64,000 nucleotides of DNA from Manganibacter manganicus (GTDB lineage: Bacteria > Pseudomonadota > Alphaproteobacteria > Rhizobiales > Rhizobiaceae), in the NCBI RefSeq assembly GCF_002075885.1, contig NZ_MDET01000016.1:1-64000 (forward strand), read 5' to 3'. The notes beneath the pieces are model-generated. The model did no database searches and was not told where the DNA came from. It worked only from the letters and a program-made list of their open reading frames with translations. Of this stretch, positions 43,246 through 53,047 are shown piece after piece. The translations under genes and the position numbers were made by a program. Positions within the stretch are counted from its first letter, which is position 1, and every line of letters starts with the position of its first letter.

Positions 43246-44190
43246 ATGTCGCAATCCATGTCCATTCCAGCCTCGCAGACGCGCCGCCCCGCGACGATGT
43301 CGGCCGGCATGTCGGACAGGTGGTTTTCGATCCTGCTGATCACGCCCGCCATGGTCGTGATCCTGGTCTTTGCCCTTTTGCCGCTCGCCTATGCGCTCGA
43401 CGTGTCGTTCCGCTTCGCCGATCTGACGCGTGGAAGGCTGGGCGACTTCGTCGGCCTCGACAACTATCGCATCGTGCTTGCCGACGAGGCCTTCTGGAAA
43501 TCAGTCGGCGTGACGCTGCAGTTCACCGTGTCCGCCGTCGTCCTCGAAATGGTGCTCGGCATCGCGATCGCCTTCCTGATCAACGGCGCGACGGCCGGAA
43601 AGGGCATCATCCGCAGTCTCATGGTCTTGCCGCTGGCAACCTCGGCCGCGGTCACCGGCCTGTTCTGGCGTTATCTCTACGACACGCAGTTCGGGCTGAT
43701 TAACTATTTCCTCGGCCTGCTTCACCTGCCACAGCCGAACTGGCTTGGCGACTACACCATCGCGCTGTGGTCGGTGGTGCTGTTCGACGTCTGGCAGTGG
43801 ACGCCCTTCGTTGCCCTGATCGCGCTGGCCGGCCTCCAGGCGCTGCCGAAGGAGCCCTTCGAGGCGGCGGAACTGGACGGCGCGAGCACGTTCAGGGTGC
43901 TGCGCACGCTCACCTTCCCGATGCTGAAACCGGTGCTCTTCCTGGTTCTGGTCCTTCGCACGATCGACAGCGTGCGCCTCTACGACGCCGTGGCGGTGCT
44001 GACGCGCGGCGGGCCGGGAACGACCACCGAGTCGATGACCTTCTATCTCTACCGCACCGGGCTGAAGCTGTTCCGCATGGATTATGCGTCCACCATGGCC
44101 GTGTTCTTCCTCTACGCCATGCTGGTCGCCAGCCTGTTCGCCCTCGCACCGCTCCTGAAGCAGTTCTCGACCCGCGCGTCGGAAGGCTGA
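43246..44190 (+). CDS. sugar ABC transporter permease 1 (MalF/UgpA-like)
   Basis: This 314-residue permease has six hydrophobic segments and the EAA loop EPFEAAELDGASTFRVLRTLTFPML, which contacts an ATPase. GGAG precedes the ATG at 43246. It pairs with the permease encoded 14 bases downstream. Confidence 0.92.
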   Translation: MSQSMSIPASQTRRPATMSAGMSDRWFSILLITPAMVVILVFALLPLAYALDVSFRFADLTRGRLGDFVGLDNYRIVLADEAFWKSVGVTLQFTVSAVVLEMVLGIAIAFLINGATAGKGIIRSLMVLPLATSAAVTGLFWRYLYDTQFGLINYFLGLLHLPQPNWLGDYTIALWSVVLFDVWQWTPFVALIALAGLQALPKEPFEAAELDGASTFRVLRTLTFPMLKPVLFLVLVLRTIDSVRLYDAVAVLTRGGPGTTTESMTFYLYRTGLKLFRMDYASTMAVFFLYAMLVASLFALAPLLKQFSTRASEG

Positions 44191-44204
44191 GAGAGGACCT
44201 CGCC

Positions 44205-45065
44205 ATGCTGCAACGCCCGACAAGTTTCGCCACCGAAGTCCTGCGCTACGGTCTCATCGTCCTGGTGCTCGCCTTCATCGTCTTTCCGATCCTGTGGATG
44301 GTCGTGACCTCGTTCAAGCCGCCGCAGGACGTGATGGTGTCGCCGCCGCGCTTCCTGTTCACGCCGACGCTCGACAACTACGTCCACGCGATCTGGGAGA
44401 AGAACTTCCTGTTCTACATCAAGAACACGCTGTTCATCTCCGTCACCTCGACCGTACTGGTGGTGGTGGCCGGCGCGCTCGCCGCTTACAGCTTCGCCCG
44501 CTACAATGTCGGCGACGGCCACATCCTGTTCTTCATCCTGTCGACCAAGATGTTCCCGGCCATCGCGGTGATCCTGCCCTACTTCCTGATCTTCCGCGAC
44601 ACCGGCAAGACCGCCGTCGGCCGCTTCCTGGGCGTAGGGCTTGACCAGCCGGGCGCGCTGATCATTTCCTATACGATGTTCAACCTGCCCTTCGCGATCT
44701 GGCTGCTTGTGTCGTTCTTCCAGGACATTCCGCGCGAGCTGGAGCACTCCGCGCGCCTCGACGGCCTGTCGCGCATGAAGGTCCTGCGCAAGGTGGTCTT
44801 CCCGCTGGCGGCTCCGGGCATCGCGGTGACGGGGGTCTTCACGCTGATCTTCTGCTGGAACGAGTTCCTGTTCGCCTACATCCTGACCCGCAAGACGGCG
44901 AGCACGATCACGGTGGGGGTGGAATCCTTCTTCACGCTGCAGGGCATCCTGTGGGGGCCGGTCGCGGCCGCCGCAACCATCAGCGTCCTGCCGATGATGG
45001 CCTTCGTGCTCCTGATGCAGCGCTACATGGTGCGCGGCCTGACCTTCGGCGCGGTAAGGGGGTGA
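44205..45065 (+). CDS. sugar ABC transporter permease 2 (MalG/UgpE-like)
   Basis: This 286-residue permease has six hydrophobic segments and the EAA-type loop PRELEHSARLDGLSRMKVLRKVVFPLAAPGI. GAGAGGA precedes ATG 44205; the longer open frame overlaps permease 1 and is not used. Confidence 0.92.
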   Translation: MLQRPTSFATEVLRYGLIVLVLAFIVFPILWMVVTSFKPPQDVMVSPPRFLFTPTLDNYVHAIWEKNFLFYIKNTLFISVTSTVLVVVAGALAAYSFARYNVGDGHILFFILSTKMFPAIAVILPYFLIFRDTGKTAVGRFLGVGLDQPGALIISYTMFNLPFAIWLLVSFFQDIPRELEHSARLDGLSRMKVLRKVVFPLAAPGIAVTGVFTLIFCWNEFLFAYILTRKTASTITVGVESFFTLQGILWGPVAAAATISVLPMMAFVLLMQRYMVRGLTFGAVRG

Positions 45066-45069
45066 GGTC

Positions 45070-45312
45070 ATGAGTTTCAGTCAAGCCTGGGACGCTGGCT
45101 TCCGCGCCGTCCTCATCTATATCGGCGTCGTCTTCGCGTGGCTCGGCCTGGTCGAGCGGTATTTCGGAAGCCAGTCCGTCTCGGTCGTCGTCATGAACGT
45201 CGTCGCCGTCGCGCTGGCACTCGCCTTCTTCCTCAGGGCACGGTCGCGCGCCGTCGCCGAGCGCGCGCGCGCCGAGGCCGAGGTGAGGGCGCTCATGGAG
45301 GAGGCCGTCTGA
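45070..45312 (+). CDS. small two-segment membrane protein in an ABC transporter operon
   Basis: This 80-residue protein has two hydrophobic segments (about 12-28 and 37-55) and a basic/charged amphipathic C-terminus (ARSRAVAERARAEAEVRALMEEAV). It lies 4 bases after permease 2 and its stop overlaps the ATPase start (TGATG), so it is translated with the transporter. Its function is unknown; an assembly or stability subunit is possible. Confidence 0.7.
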   Translation: MSFSQAWDAGFRAVLIYIGVVFAWLGLVERYFGSQSVSVVVMNVVAVALALAFFLRARSRAVAERARAEAEVRALMEEAV

Positions 45313-46412
45313 TGTACGAGCTCAAGGCAGTCCACAAACGCTACGGCCTCGCCAAGGTGGCGCTGCGCAAGATCGACCTGACGGTGCGGGACAAGGAATT
45401 CCTTGTCATCTACGGACCGGCGGGCGCGGGCAAGAGCACGATCCTCAACATCCTGGCCGGCATCACCCGCCCGACCACCGGCGACGTGCTGCGCGACGGG
45501 GTCTCGATCCTGCATTTGCCGCCCGAGCGGCGCGACGCCGCCATGGCCTTCGAGAACTACGCGCTCTATTCGCATCTGAGCGTCGGCGAGAACCTCGCCT
45601 TTCCGCTTCACGCACGCGGCATGGCGCGGGCCGAGATCGACCAGCGCGTCAAGCGCATCGCGGAAATCCTCGGCATCGGCCATCTCCTCGACCGTCGGCC
45701 AGGCTTCCTGTCGGGCGGCCAGCGCCAGCGCGTCGCGCTCGGCCGCGCCATCATCCGCCCTGCCGACATCTATCTCCTCGACGAACCGGTGGGGCATCTC
45801 GACGCCAAGCTCCGGCACAAGATCCGGGCCGAGCTCAAGGCGCTCGCCGACGACCTCAACGCGACCGTGGTGTTCACGACGACGTCGTCGCGCGAGGCGC
45901 TGGCGCTGGGCGATCGGGTCGCCGTGCTCAATCAGGGTCGCCTGGAACAGATCGGGACGCCGGCCGATCTCTATCATCGGCCGGCCAACGCCTTCGTAGC
46001 GTCCTTCGTCGGCGATCCGCCCATGAGCTTCATCACCGTCGAGCCGCGCCGCGAGGCGGACCGCGTCGCCTTCGTGACCCCGGACGGCATGCCGGTCGCG
46101 ACCCTTCGCGCCGATGCGCTCGACGGACTGAGGCCGGCCGACGCGTCGATCCAGGTCGGGTTCCGTTCCAACGAGGTGCGGCTGGCGCAGCAGGGCGACA
46201 GCGCGGCGCTGCGCGGCAGGGTCGACGTGATCGAGCATCTCGGGCACTCCAAGATCGCGCTTGTCGGGATCGGCCGCGATCAGGTCTCGGTTTCGGTTCC
46301 GGCGCATACGTCCATCCATGTCGGCGAGGAGGTGGCGATCGCCTTCCCGCGCGACGCCGTGCATCTTTTCCAGGACGCGCGCGCCGTCGTGCACGCCGTT
46401 CCTTCGGTCTGA
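45312..46412 (+). CDS. sugar ABC transporter ATPase 1 (MalK-like, lacks the H-loop histidine)
   Basis: This 366-residue MalK/UgpC-type protein has Walker A GPAGAGKST, signature LSGGQRQR and Walker B LLDEPVGHLD, followed by a TOBE-like regulatory domain. Two departures stand out. The Q-loop reads FENYALY (Q to E), and the H-loop reads TTTSSREA where THDQEEA is usual, so the switch histidine is missing. The partner ATPase keeps its histidine but has LSSGQ. The two probably form a heterodimer with one active and one degenerate ATP site. Confidence 0.9.
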   Translation: MYELKAVHKRYGLAKVALRKIDLTVRDKEFLVIYGPAGAGKSTILNILAGITRPTTGDVLRDGVSILHLPPERRDAAMAFENYALYSHLSVGENLAFPLHARGMARAEIDQRVKRIAEILGIGHLLDRRPGFLSGGQRQRVALGRAIIRPADIYLLDEPVGHLDAKLRHKIRAELKALADDLNATVVFTTTSSREALALGDRVAVLNQGRLEQIGTPADLYHRPANAFVASFVGDPPMSFITVEPRREADRVAFVTPDGMPVATLRADALDGLRPADASIQVGFRSNEVRLAQQGDSAALRGRVDVIEHLGHSKIALVGIGRDQVSVSVPAHTSIHVGEEVAIAFPRDAVHLFQDARAVVHAVPSV

Positions 46413-46422
46413 GGAGAGAGCG

Positions 46423-47520
46423 ATGGCTTCGATAAAGGCGACCGGCCTGGTCAAGCGCTATGGCACGGTGAAGGCCGTCCACGGCATCGATTTTGAGATC
46501 GCCGACGGGGAATTCGTGGCGATCCTCGGCCCGTCGGGCTGCGGCAAGTCCTCGACCATGCGCATGATCGCGGGGCTCGAAACCGTGTCGGAAGGAACCA
46601 TCGAGATCGACGGCAAGGTGGTCAACGATGTCCGCGCGCGCGACCGCAACGTCGCCATGTCGTTCGAATCCTATGCGCTCTACCCGACCATCTCGATCTA
46701 CGAGAACATCGCCTTTCCGTTGCGCTCGGCGGGCATGAACGCGGACGAGATCGACCGGCGGGTGCGCGACATCGCCGAAAAGATGGAACTGGTGCCCTTG
46801 CTGGGCCTGAAACCCCAGGGCCTGTCGTCGGGCCAGGCGCAGCGTGTCGGCCTCGCCAGGGCGCTGGTGCGCAAGCCTTCGGTGTTCTTGCTCGACGAGC
46901 CGATCAGTCATCTCGACACGCGCCAGCGGTATCGCATGCGTCGCTTCATCAAGCAGTTGCATCAGCAGTATCACTACACGATGATCTACGTGACCCACGA
47001 CCAGGAGGAGGCGCTGGCGCTCGCCGACCGCGTCATGGTCATGAGCAACGGCCTCATCCAGCAGATGGCGCCGCCCGACGAGATCTATGCCCGGCCCGTC
47101 AACGCATTCGTGGCCGGGTTCGTGGGAGAGCCGCCGATCAACTTCTTCGATTGCCGGCTGGCAAGGGACGGCGGGCGCTGGACGCTCGCTTTCGAAGGGC
47201 AGACGCTCACGTTGCCTGAACGCCTTTCCGATAAGGCCGCGCAGCTCGGCTCCGAGGCGCTCGCGGCCGTGCGTCCGCATTTCCTGTCGATCGGCGCCAA
47301 CGGTCCCCTCGTGCTGGAAGGCAAGGTGTTCGTCACCGAGGAATTGCAGGACCAGAACCTGGTGATGGTGGATGTCGGCAAAGTGCGCTTCACGCTGGTC
47401 GCGCATCCTTCCGTGCGACCGCGGCGTGGCGAGGTCGTTCCGCTCACCATCGACGCCGACCACCTGCTTCTCTTCCCGCAGGACAATTCGCGTCGCATCG
47501 ACGACGACCTCGCCGCGTAG
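46423..47520 (+). CDS. sugar ABC transporter ATPase 2 (MalK-like, LSSGQ signature)
   Basis: This 365-residue protein has Walker A GPSGCGKSS, Walker B LLDEPISHLD and H-loop YVTHDQEEA. The Q-loop is FESYALY (Q to E) and the signature is LSSGQAQR (second G to S). A TOBE-like C-terminal domain follows. Ribosome binding site GAGGAGAG lies upstream. In a heterodimer with ATPase 1 its own Walker motifs face the intact LSGGQ of the partner. Confidence 0.9.
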   Translation: MASIKATGLVKRYGTVKAVHGIDFEIADGEFVAILGPSGCGKSSTMRMIAGLETVSEGTIEIDGKVVNDVRARDRNVAMSFESYALYPTISIYENIAFPLRSAGMNADEIDRRVRDIAEKMELVPLLGLKPQGLSSGQAQRVGLARALVRKPSVFLLDEPISHLDTRQRYRMRRFIKQLHQQYHYTMIYVTHDQEEALALADRVMVMSNGLIQQMAPPDEIYARPVNAFVAGFVGEPPINFFDCRLARDGGRWTLAFEGQTLTLPERLSDKAAQLGSEALAAVRPHFLSIGANGPLVLEGKVFVTEELQDQNLVMVDVGKVRFTLVAHPSVRPRRGEVVPLTIDADHLLLFPQDNSRRIDDDLAA

Positions 47521-47528
47521 GAAGGGTC

Positions 47529-49193
47529 ATGGCCGCGCCGACATACGACTACATCGTCGTGGGCGGAGGAACGTCCGGCTGTCTCGTCGCGGCGCGGCTG
47601 GCCGAGGCGAGGCATACGGTGCTCGTGCTCGAAGCCGGTCCCGACGACCGCAATCCGCTGATCCGGATGCCGGCGGGTTTCGTCAAGCTGCTCGGCGTCG
47701 AGCGCTACATGTGGTTCTACAAGTCCGTGCCGCAGGAGCATCTCGGCGGCCGCACGCCGATCGTGCCCCAGGGCCGCGTGCTCGGCGGCGGTTCGTCGGT
47801 CAACGCGATGGTCTACATGCGTGGCCAGCCCGCCGACTACGACTTGTGGGCAAGCCAGACGGACGACGACCAATGGAATTATGCGTCGCTGCTGCCCTAT
47901 TTCACGGACATGGAGGACAACGAGCGGCTGAACGACCGCTATCACGGCGTCGGCGGCCCGTGGAAGGTTTCCGATCTCCGCCATGTCTCGGAACTGTCAC
48001 GCGCATTCGTGCTTGCGGCGCAGGGCAACGGCCTGCCGCACAATGGCGACTTCAACGGCGAAAGCCAGCGCGGCGTCGGGACCTATCAGGTGAACACCCG
48101 CGACGGCCGCCGCTGCTCCGCCGTGGATGCGTTCCTGCGTCCGGCGATGCGGACAGGGCGTGTCACCGTCAGGACCGGCGTGCTCGCCCATTCGGTGATT
48201 ATCGAGAAGGGACGCGCCGTCGGCGTACGCTACAGTGAAGGCGACAAGCTCGGCGAAGCGCGTTGCGGCGCCGAGGTCGTGATGGCGGCCGGGGCGATCG
48301 CCACGCCGAAGATCCTGATGCTGTCGGGCATCGGTCCGGCCGATCACCTGCGCGCGCACGGCGTGTCGCCGGTGGTGGACCTGCCCGGCGTCGGCGCCAA
48401 CCTGCAGGACCACACGGAAACGCCGGTCGTGGCGCTATGCAACGGCCCGTATGGCTATTACGGCCACGACCGCGGCTGGAGACAGATGCGCAACGGCATG
48501 GAATACCTGCTCAACCGCACCGGCCCCGTCACCTCGAACGGGGTCGAGGCGGGTGCGTTCTTCGATCCCGACGACCTTTCCGCGACGCCGAAGATCCAGC
48601 AGTTCTGCGTTCCGACTGTCTATCTCGACAAGGACCACACCGACCAGAAGGCAAGCTACGGCATCACGCTCAATTCCTGCGTGGCGCGTCCGCGCTCGCG
48701 CGGCACGGTGCGGCTCGCATCCGCCGCTCCGGACAACCAGCCGCTGGTCGATCCCAACTATCTCGCCGATCCGGAAGATCTGCGGCTCTCCATCGGCGGG
48801 ATCCGGCGCGCCCGCGAGATCCTGGCGCAGGAGCCGCTGCGCTCGATGATCGCCAGCGAGGTCTTCCCCGGTCCCGACAAGACGTCGGACGAAGACCTTG
48901 CCGCCCATGCGCGCCGTTTCGTCAAGACCGTGTACCATCCGGTCGGCACCTGCCGCATGGGCCGCGAGGGCGACCCCGACGCGGTCGTATCCACCCGACT
49001 GACGCTGAAAGGCGTCGAGGGCGTCCGGATCGCCGACGCCTCCGTCATTCCGACCATCATCAGCGGAAACACGAACGCCGCCGTTCTGGTCGTGGCCGAC
49101 AAGGCCGCCGAATTCATCCTGGGCCGACCGCGCAAGACACCGGCCGACCTGTCGTCAACCCAGCCAAGCCAGCCCGTCGCGGCTGCCGTCTAG
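47529..49193 (+). CDS. GMC-family FAD oxidoreductase (choline-dehydrogenase-like)
   Basis: This 554-residue protein has the FAD motif [12 protein letters not shown], the GMC signature [35 protein letters not shown], and a C-terminal active-site region with [11 protein letters not shown] and [17 protein letters not shown]. It oxidises an alcohol group with FAD; in this setting a polyol or sugar alcohol is likely. No signal peptide is seen. It lies 8 bases after ATPase 2. Confidence 0.92.
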   Translation: MAAPTYDYIVVGGGTSGCLVAARLAEARHTVLVLEAGPDDRNPLIRMPAGFVKLLGVERYMWFYKSVPQEHLGGRTPIVPQGRVLGGGSSVNAMVYMRGQPADYDLWASQTDDDQWNYASLLPYFTDMEDNERLNDRYHGVGGPWKVSDLRHVSELSRAFVLAAQGNGLPHNGDFNGESQRGVGTYQVNTRDGRRCSAVDAFLRPAMRTGRVTVRTGVLAHSVIIEKGRAVGVRYSEGDKLGEARCGAEVVMAAGAIATPKILMLSGIGPADHLRAHGVSPVVDLPGVGANLQDHTETPVVALCNGPYGYYGHDRGWRQMRNGMEYLLNRTGPVTSNGVEAGAFFDPDDLSATPKIQQFCVPTVYLDKDHTDQKASYGITLNSCVARPRSRGTVRLASAAPDNQPLVDPNYLADPEDLRLSIGGIRRAREILAQEPLRSMIASEVFPGPDKTSDEDLAAHARRFVKTVYHPVGTCRMGREGDPDAVVSTRLTLKGVEGVRIADASVIPTIISGNTNAAVLVVADKAAEFILGRPRKTPADLSSTQPSQPVAAAV

Positions 49194-49204
49194 GGAGAAC
49201 GCTC

Positions 49205-49732
49205 ATGCCTCCGATGCGCAAGGACCCGAACCCGAGGATGCCGTATCAGCTTCCGATGCCGAAGGAAACCCTGCCGGATCTCGTCATTCCCGACGGCATT
49301 CCCAAGGACGAGCGCGTCTGGGTGCCGCAGGGCGAGAACGTCTGGTTCCGGCCGCTGTGCCTCAACCGCTCACAGGGCTACTGGATGAACCTCTTGAAGG
49401 TGCGCAAATCCGGCGTGCTGAGCCGCCATCGCCATCCGCAGGCGGTGCATGGCTGGGTACTGAAGGGCCGCTGGCATTACCTCGAGCACGACTGGGTGGC
49501 GGAAGAGGGCGGCTACGTCTTCGAACCGCCGGGCGAGACCCATACGCTCGTCGTGCCGGACGATGTCGAGGAGATGATCACCTACTTCCAGGTCAACGGC
49601 ATCATGTATTACGTCGATGCCTATGGCGAGCCGCTCGGCTTCGAGGACGTGTTCACCAAGATCGACATGTGCCGCGAGCATTATGCCCGCGTCGGACTGG
49701 GCGAGGATTATGTCGATCAATTCATCCGTTGA
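49205..49732 (+). CDS. cupin-domain protein (2,4'-dihydroxyacetophenone dioxygenase-like)
   Basis: This 175-residue cupin has metal ligands in SRHRHPQAVHGWVLKG and the second motif in EPPGETHTLVVP. It resembles the DAD family, but sequence alone does not set the substrate. Its last 23 bases overlap the next SDR gene. It could be a dioxygenase or an isomerase of a sugar derivative. Confidence 0.78.
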   Translation: MPPMRKDPNPRMPYQLPMPKETLPDLVIPDGIPKDERVWVPQGENVWFRPLCLNRSQGYWMNLLKVRKSGVLSRHRHPQAVHGWVLKGRWHYLEHDWVAEEGGYVFEPPGETHTLVVPDDVEEMITYFQVNGIMYYVDAYGEPLGFEDVFTKIDMCREHYARVGLGEDYVDQFIR

Positions 49733-50480
49733 CGCGAAAGGGGCGCTGGAGGCGCTTCGCCCCGACTTGTTCGCCGGCCGAAACGTGCTGGTGACGGGCG
49801 GCACGTCCGGCATCGGTGCGGCCGCTGCAGAAGCCTTCGCGGCGCTCGGCGCGGACGTGCTGGCCACCGGCGCGACCGACGCCGAGGTCGAGAGCGCAAG
49901 GAAGGCAATGACCGGAATCGACTTCCGGCGTCTCGACGTGCGCGACGGCGCAGCCGTCCGCGCCGTCGTGGAAAGCCGGCCCCGGCTCGATCATGTCGTC
50001 AACTGCGCCGGGGTGATCCGTCGCGGCGCCGAACTGGAGCCGGACGTGTTCGCCGACGTGGTGGATATTAATCTCACCGGCTCCATGCGCGTCTGCGCGG
50101 CGGCGAGAAGTCGGCTGAAGGAAAGCGGCGGCACCATCGTCAACACCGCGTCGATGCTGTCCTTCTTCGGCGGCGGGCTGGTGCCGGCCTATTCGGCCTC
50201 GAAGGGCGGCGTGGCGCAGATGACCAAATCGCTGGCGATCGCCTATGCCGACGACGGCATCCGCGTCAACGCCGTGGCGCCGGGCTGGATCGCCACGCCG
50301 CTCACCACGGCGCTTCGCGACGACCCGGCGCGCAACCAGCCGATCCTCGGCCGCACGCCGATGAAGCGCTGGGGCGAGCCGGCGGAGGTCGCCGCAGCCG
50401 TCGTCTTCCTGTCGTCGCCGCTCGCCAGCTTCGTCACCGGCGCCGTGCTGGTCGTCGACGGCGGTTATCTGATCACGTGA
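49710..50480 (+). CDS. short-chain dehydrogenase/reductase
   Basis: This 256-residue SDR has TGGTSGIG, NCAG, Ser in TASMLSF and YSASK, with C-terminal VVDGGYLIT. ATG 49710 with AGGA upstream is chosen, overlapping the cupin gene. It resembles the SDR of the deoC operon (SMLS-x-YSASK/YGASK), so the two may act on related compounds. Confidence 0.9.
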   Translation: MSINSSVDAKGALEALRPDLFAGRNVLVTGGTSGIGAAAAEAFAALGADVLATGATDAEVESARKAMTGIDFRRLDVRDGAAVRAVVESRPRLDHVVNCAGVIRRGAELEPDVFADVVDINLTGSMRVCAAARSRLKESGGTIVNTASMLSFFGGGLVPAYSASKGGVAQMTKSLAIAYADDGIRVNAVAPGWIATPLTTALRDDPARNQPILGRTPMKRWGEPAEVAAAVVFLSSPLASFVTGAVLVVDGGYLIT

Positions 50481-50490
50481 GAATCCGGTC

Positions 50491-51486
50491 ATGAAGGCAG
50501 TCGTTGTTCCCTCGGCATCGAGCCGCATCGAAGATGTCCGCATCGCGAACGTCCCTATGCCGGAGCCGGGGCCTGGCGAGGTCCGGATCCGGATCAAGGC
50601 GGTCTCGCTCAATCCCGCCGACTGGAAGTTCGCCAACGACCACAAGCCGGGCTGGCTCTATCCGCATCCGTTGGGCCTGGACGGGGCCGGCGTCATCGAC
50701 AGCGCCGGCGCGAGCGTGACCGACTGGAAGCCCGGCGACCGCGTCGTCCTCCATCACAGCTTTCTGAAGCGTGGCGTCTTCGCCGAATACACGGTCGCGC
50801 CCCTCCATGTGCTCTCGCGCGTGCCCGAAACCGTGTCTTGGACCGACGCCGCGGCCGTGCCCTGCGCCGGCTACACCGCCTATCAGGGCCTGTTCCGCAA
50901 GGCGCATCTCGCCGCCGGGCAGACGATCCTCGTGCAGGGCGCCAATGGCGGCGTCGGCGGCTTCGCAACACAGTTCGCGCATGCCGAGGGCGCCAAGGTC
51001 ATCGGCCTCGCCCGCCCGGAGCATCATGCGGCGGTGCGCAAGCTCGGCGCGGACGTCGTCCTCGATTACCGCGATCCGGAATTGCTGGAGAAGGTGCGGG
51101 CCGAAACGCAGGACGGCGCAGGCGTCGACGTCATGCTGGAGGTGGTCAATCCCGGCGATGCGCGTAAATCGCTGGCCTTCCTCCACTACAACGGCCACCT
51201 GATTTCCGTCGATCCGCTGCCCAACATGGCCGAGGTGCCTTCCTACACCTACGCCGCCTCCATCCACGAGGTCGGGCTGGGCGGCGCCTATGCGGCGGGT
51301 CACATGGCGACGCAGCGCGATTTCGCGGTGATCGGCGACGACCTCATGCAGCGCCTGGCGGCTGGGCGGCTCGATCCGATGGTCGAGGAGATCATCACCC
51401 TGGACGAGATTCCGGACGGCCTCCTGCGCCTGATGCGGCGCGAGGTGACGGGCAAGATCGTGGCGCTGGTCGACAGCGCGACCTGA
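50491..51486 (+). CDS. medium-chain dehydrogenase/quinone oxidoreductase-like protein
   Basis: This 331-residue MDR protein has the GroES-like N-domain (VSLNPADWKFANDH) and the NADPH motif VQGANGGVGGFATQFA. Structural zinc cysteines are absent, as in quinone-reductase-type members. It probably reduces an unsaturated or keto intermediate with NADPH. Neighbouring genes are 10 and 24 bases away. Confidence 0.88.
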   Translation: MKAVVVPSASSRIEDVRIANVPMPEPGPGEVRIRIKAVSLNPADWKFANDHKPGWLYPHPLGLDGAGVIDSAGASVTDWKPGDRVVLHHSFLKRGVFAEYTVAPLHVLSRVPETVSWTDAAAVPCAGYTAYQGLFRKAHLAAGQTILVQGANGGVGGFATQFAHAEGAKVIGLARPEHHAAVRKLGADVVLDYRDPELLEKVRAETQDGAGVDVMLEVVNPGDARKSLAFLHYNGHLISVDPLPNMAEVPSYTYAASIHEVGLGGAYAAGHMATQRDFAVIGDDLMQRLAAGRLDPMVEEIITLDEIPDGLLRLMRREVTGKIVALVDSAT

Positions 51487-51510
51487 CAACACACAATCGG
51501 GAGAAGCGGC

Positions 51511-52947
51511 ATGGCGCAATACAGGCATTACATCGCGGGGCAGTTCGTCGACGGCAAGGCGGAGGAGCGGATACCCGTGCTCAACCCGGCGACGGGCGAG
51601 ACGATCGCCGAGGTGCCCGACGCGTCCGCCAAGACGGTCGATGCGGCCGTCGCGGCAGCGCGCAAGGCGCAAGCTTCCTGGGCGGAACTGCCGGCGATCG
51701 AACGCGCCGGCCATGTCCGCGCCATCGCCGAAAAGATCCGCGCCAAAGCCGACGGCCTGGCTGAGATCATCTCGCACGAGCAGGGCAAGATCCTGCCGCT
51801 CGCCAAGGGTGAGGTACTCGGCATGGCCGGACTGATGGACTACATGGCCGAGTGGGCGCGGCGCATCGAGGGCGACATCGTCGAAAGCGACCGCAAGGGC
51901 GAGACGATCCTGCTCTACCGGCGGCCGGTCGGCGTGGTGGCAGGCATCCTGCCGTGGAACTTCCCGTTCTATCTCATCGGCCGCAAGCTGGCGCCGGCGC
52001 TGGTCGCCGGCAACACCATCGTCATCAAGTCGAGCGAGGAGACGCCGCTCAACGCCTTCGCCTTCGCCGAACTGGCAGCCGAGGCCGGGCTGCCGGAAGG
52101 TGTGTTCAACCTCGTCAGCGGGCGCGGCAGGACGGCCGGTGCCGCGCTGACCAGCCATCCCGACGTCGATCTGGTCTCCTTCACCGGCAGCGTGCCGACG
52201 GGCATCGCGATCATGGAAGCGGCGGCGAAGAACCTCACCCGTGTCAATCTCGAACTCGGCGGCAAGGCGCCGGCGATCGTGCTGAAGGACGCCGATCTCG
52301 ACCTCGCCACGCGCGCCATCACCCAGTCGCGCATCAACAACACCGGCCAGGTCTGCAACTGCGCGGAACGCATTTTCGTCGAGCGTCCGGTGGCGGACGC
52401 CTTCGTGGAGAAGTTCGTGGCCTCGATGGCGAAGGTGCGCTACGGCGACCCGCTGGCGGAGAAGGACCTCGACATGGGTCCGCTGGTCAACGCCGTGCAA
52501 CTCGACAAGGTGGCCGGCATGGTCGAGCGCGCCAGGGGCGAGGGCGCGAAGGTTGCGCTCGGCGGCAAGCAGGCCGACCGCAACCGCGGCTATCATTACG
52601 AGCCGACCGTGCTGGTCGATTGCCGCCCGGACATGGAGATCATGCGCAAGGAGATTTTCGGGCCGGTGGCGCCGATCGCGGTGGTCGATTCCTGGGAAGA
52701 GGCCGTGCATCACGCCAACGACACCGAATACGGCCTGACCTCCTCGCTCTATACCAGCGACCTCAACAAGGCTCTGAAGGCCAGCAACCGGTTGCAGTTC
52801 GGGGAGACCTACATCAACCGCGAGAACGGCGAGGCCTATCAGGGCTTTCATGCGGGGCGAAAGAAGTCCGGCATCGGCGGCGCCGACGGCAAGCACGGCT
52901 TCTACGAATATATGGAGACGCAGACGGTCTATATCGAGCACGGCTGA
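51511..52947 (+). CDS. aldA: aldehyde dehydrogenase, lactaldehyde/glycolaldehyde type
   Basis: This 478-residue ALDH is very close to E. coli AldA in length and pattern: LPWNFPF, VCLELGGKAPAIV-like VNLELGGKAPAIV (catalytic Glu), NNTGQVCNCAERIF (catalytic Cys), and C-terminal ETYINRENGEAYQGFHAG. AldA oxidises lactaldehyde and glycolaldehyde to lactate and glycolate. This suits a pathway that releases C2/C3 aldehydes. It is the last gene of the long operon. Confidence 0.85.
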   Translation: MAQYRHYIAGQFVDGKAEERIPVLNPATGETIAEVPDASAKTVDAAVAAARKAQASWAELPAIERAGHVRAIAEKIRAKADGLAEIISHEQGKILPLAKGEVLGMAGLMDYMAEWARRIEGDIVESDRKGETILLYRRPVGVVAGILPWNFPFYLIGRKLAPALVAGNTIVIKSSEETPLNAFAFAELAAEAGLPEGVFNLVSGRGRTAGAALTSHPDVDLVSFTGSVPTGIAIMEAAAKNLTRVNLELGGKAPAIVLKDADLDLATRAITQSRINNTGQVCNCAERIFVERPVADAFVEKFVASMAKVRYGDPLAEKDLDMGPLVNAVQLDKVAGMVERARGEGAKVALGGKQADRNRGYHYEPTVLVDCRPDMEIMRKEIFGPVAPIAVVDSWEEAVHHANDTEYGLTSSLYTSDLNKALKASNRLQFGETYINRENGEAYQGFHAGRKKSGIGGADGKHGFYEYMETQTVYIEHG

Positions 52948-53047
52948 CGGACGGCTACAGGCGGCAAGCGGCGTCGAGCCGTGCAAACCGCATGTTGTCC
53001 GGATGTCCGGGCCGCGCTAGGGTCCCGGCGCTTTCGCCGGAACCCGC

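Noticed and set aside
50473..52986. 837-codon minus-strand frame opposite the quinone-reductase-like and aldA genes
   Set aside because: It is antisense to two clear genes and has no domain pattern.
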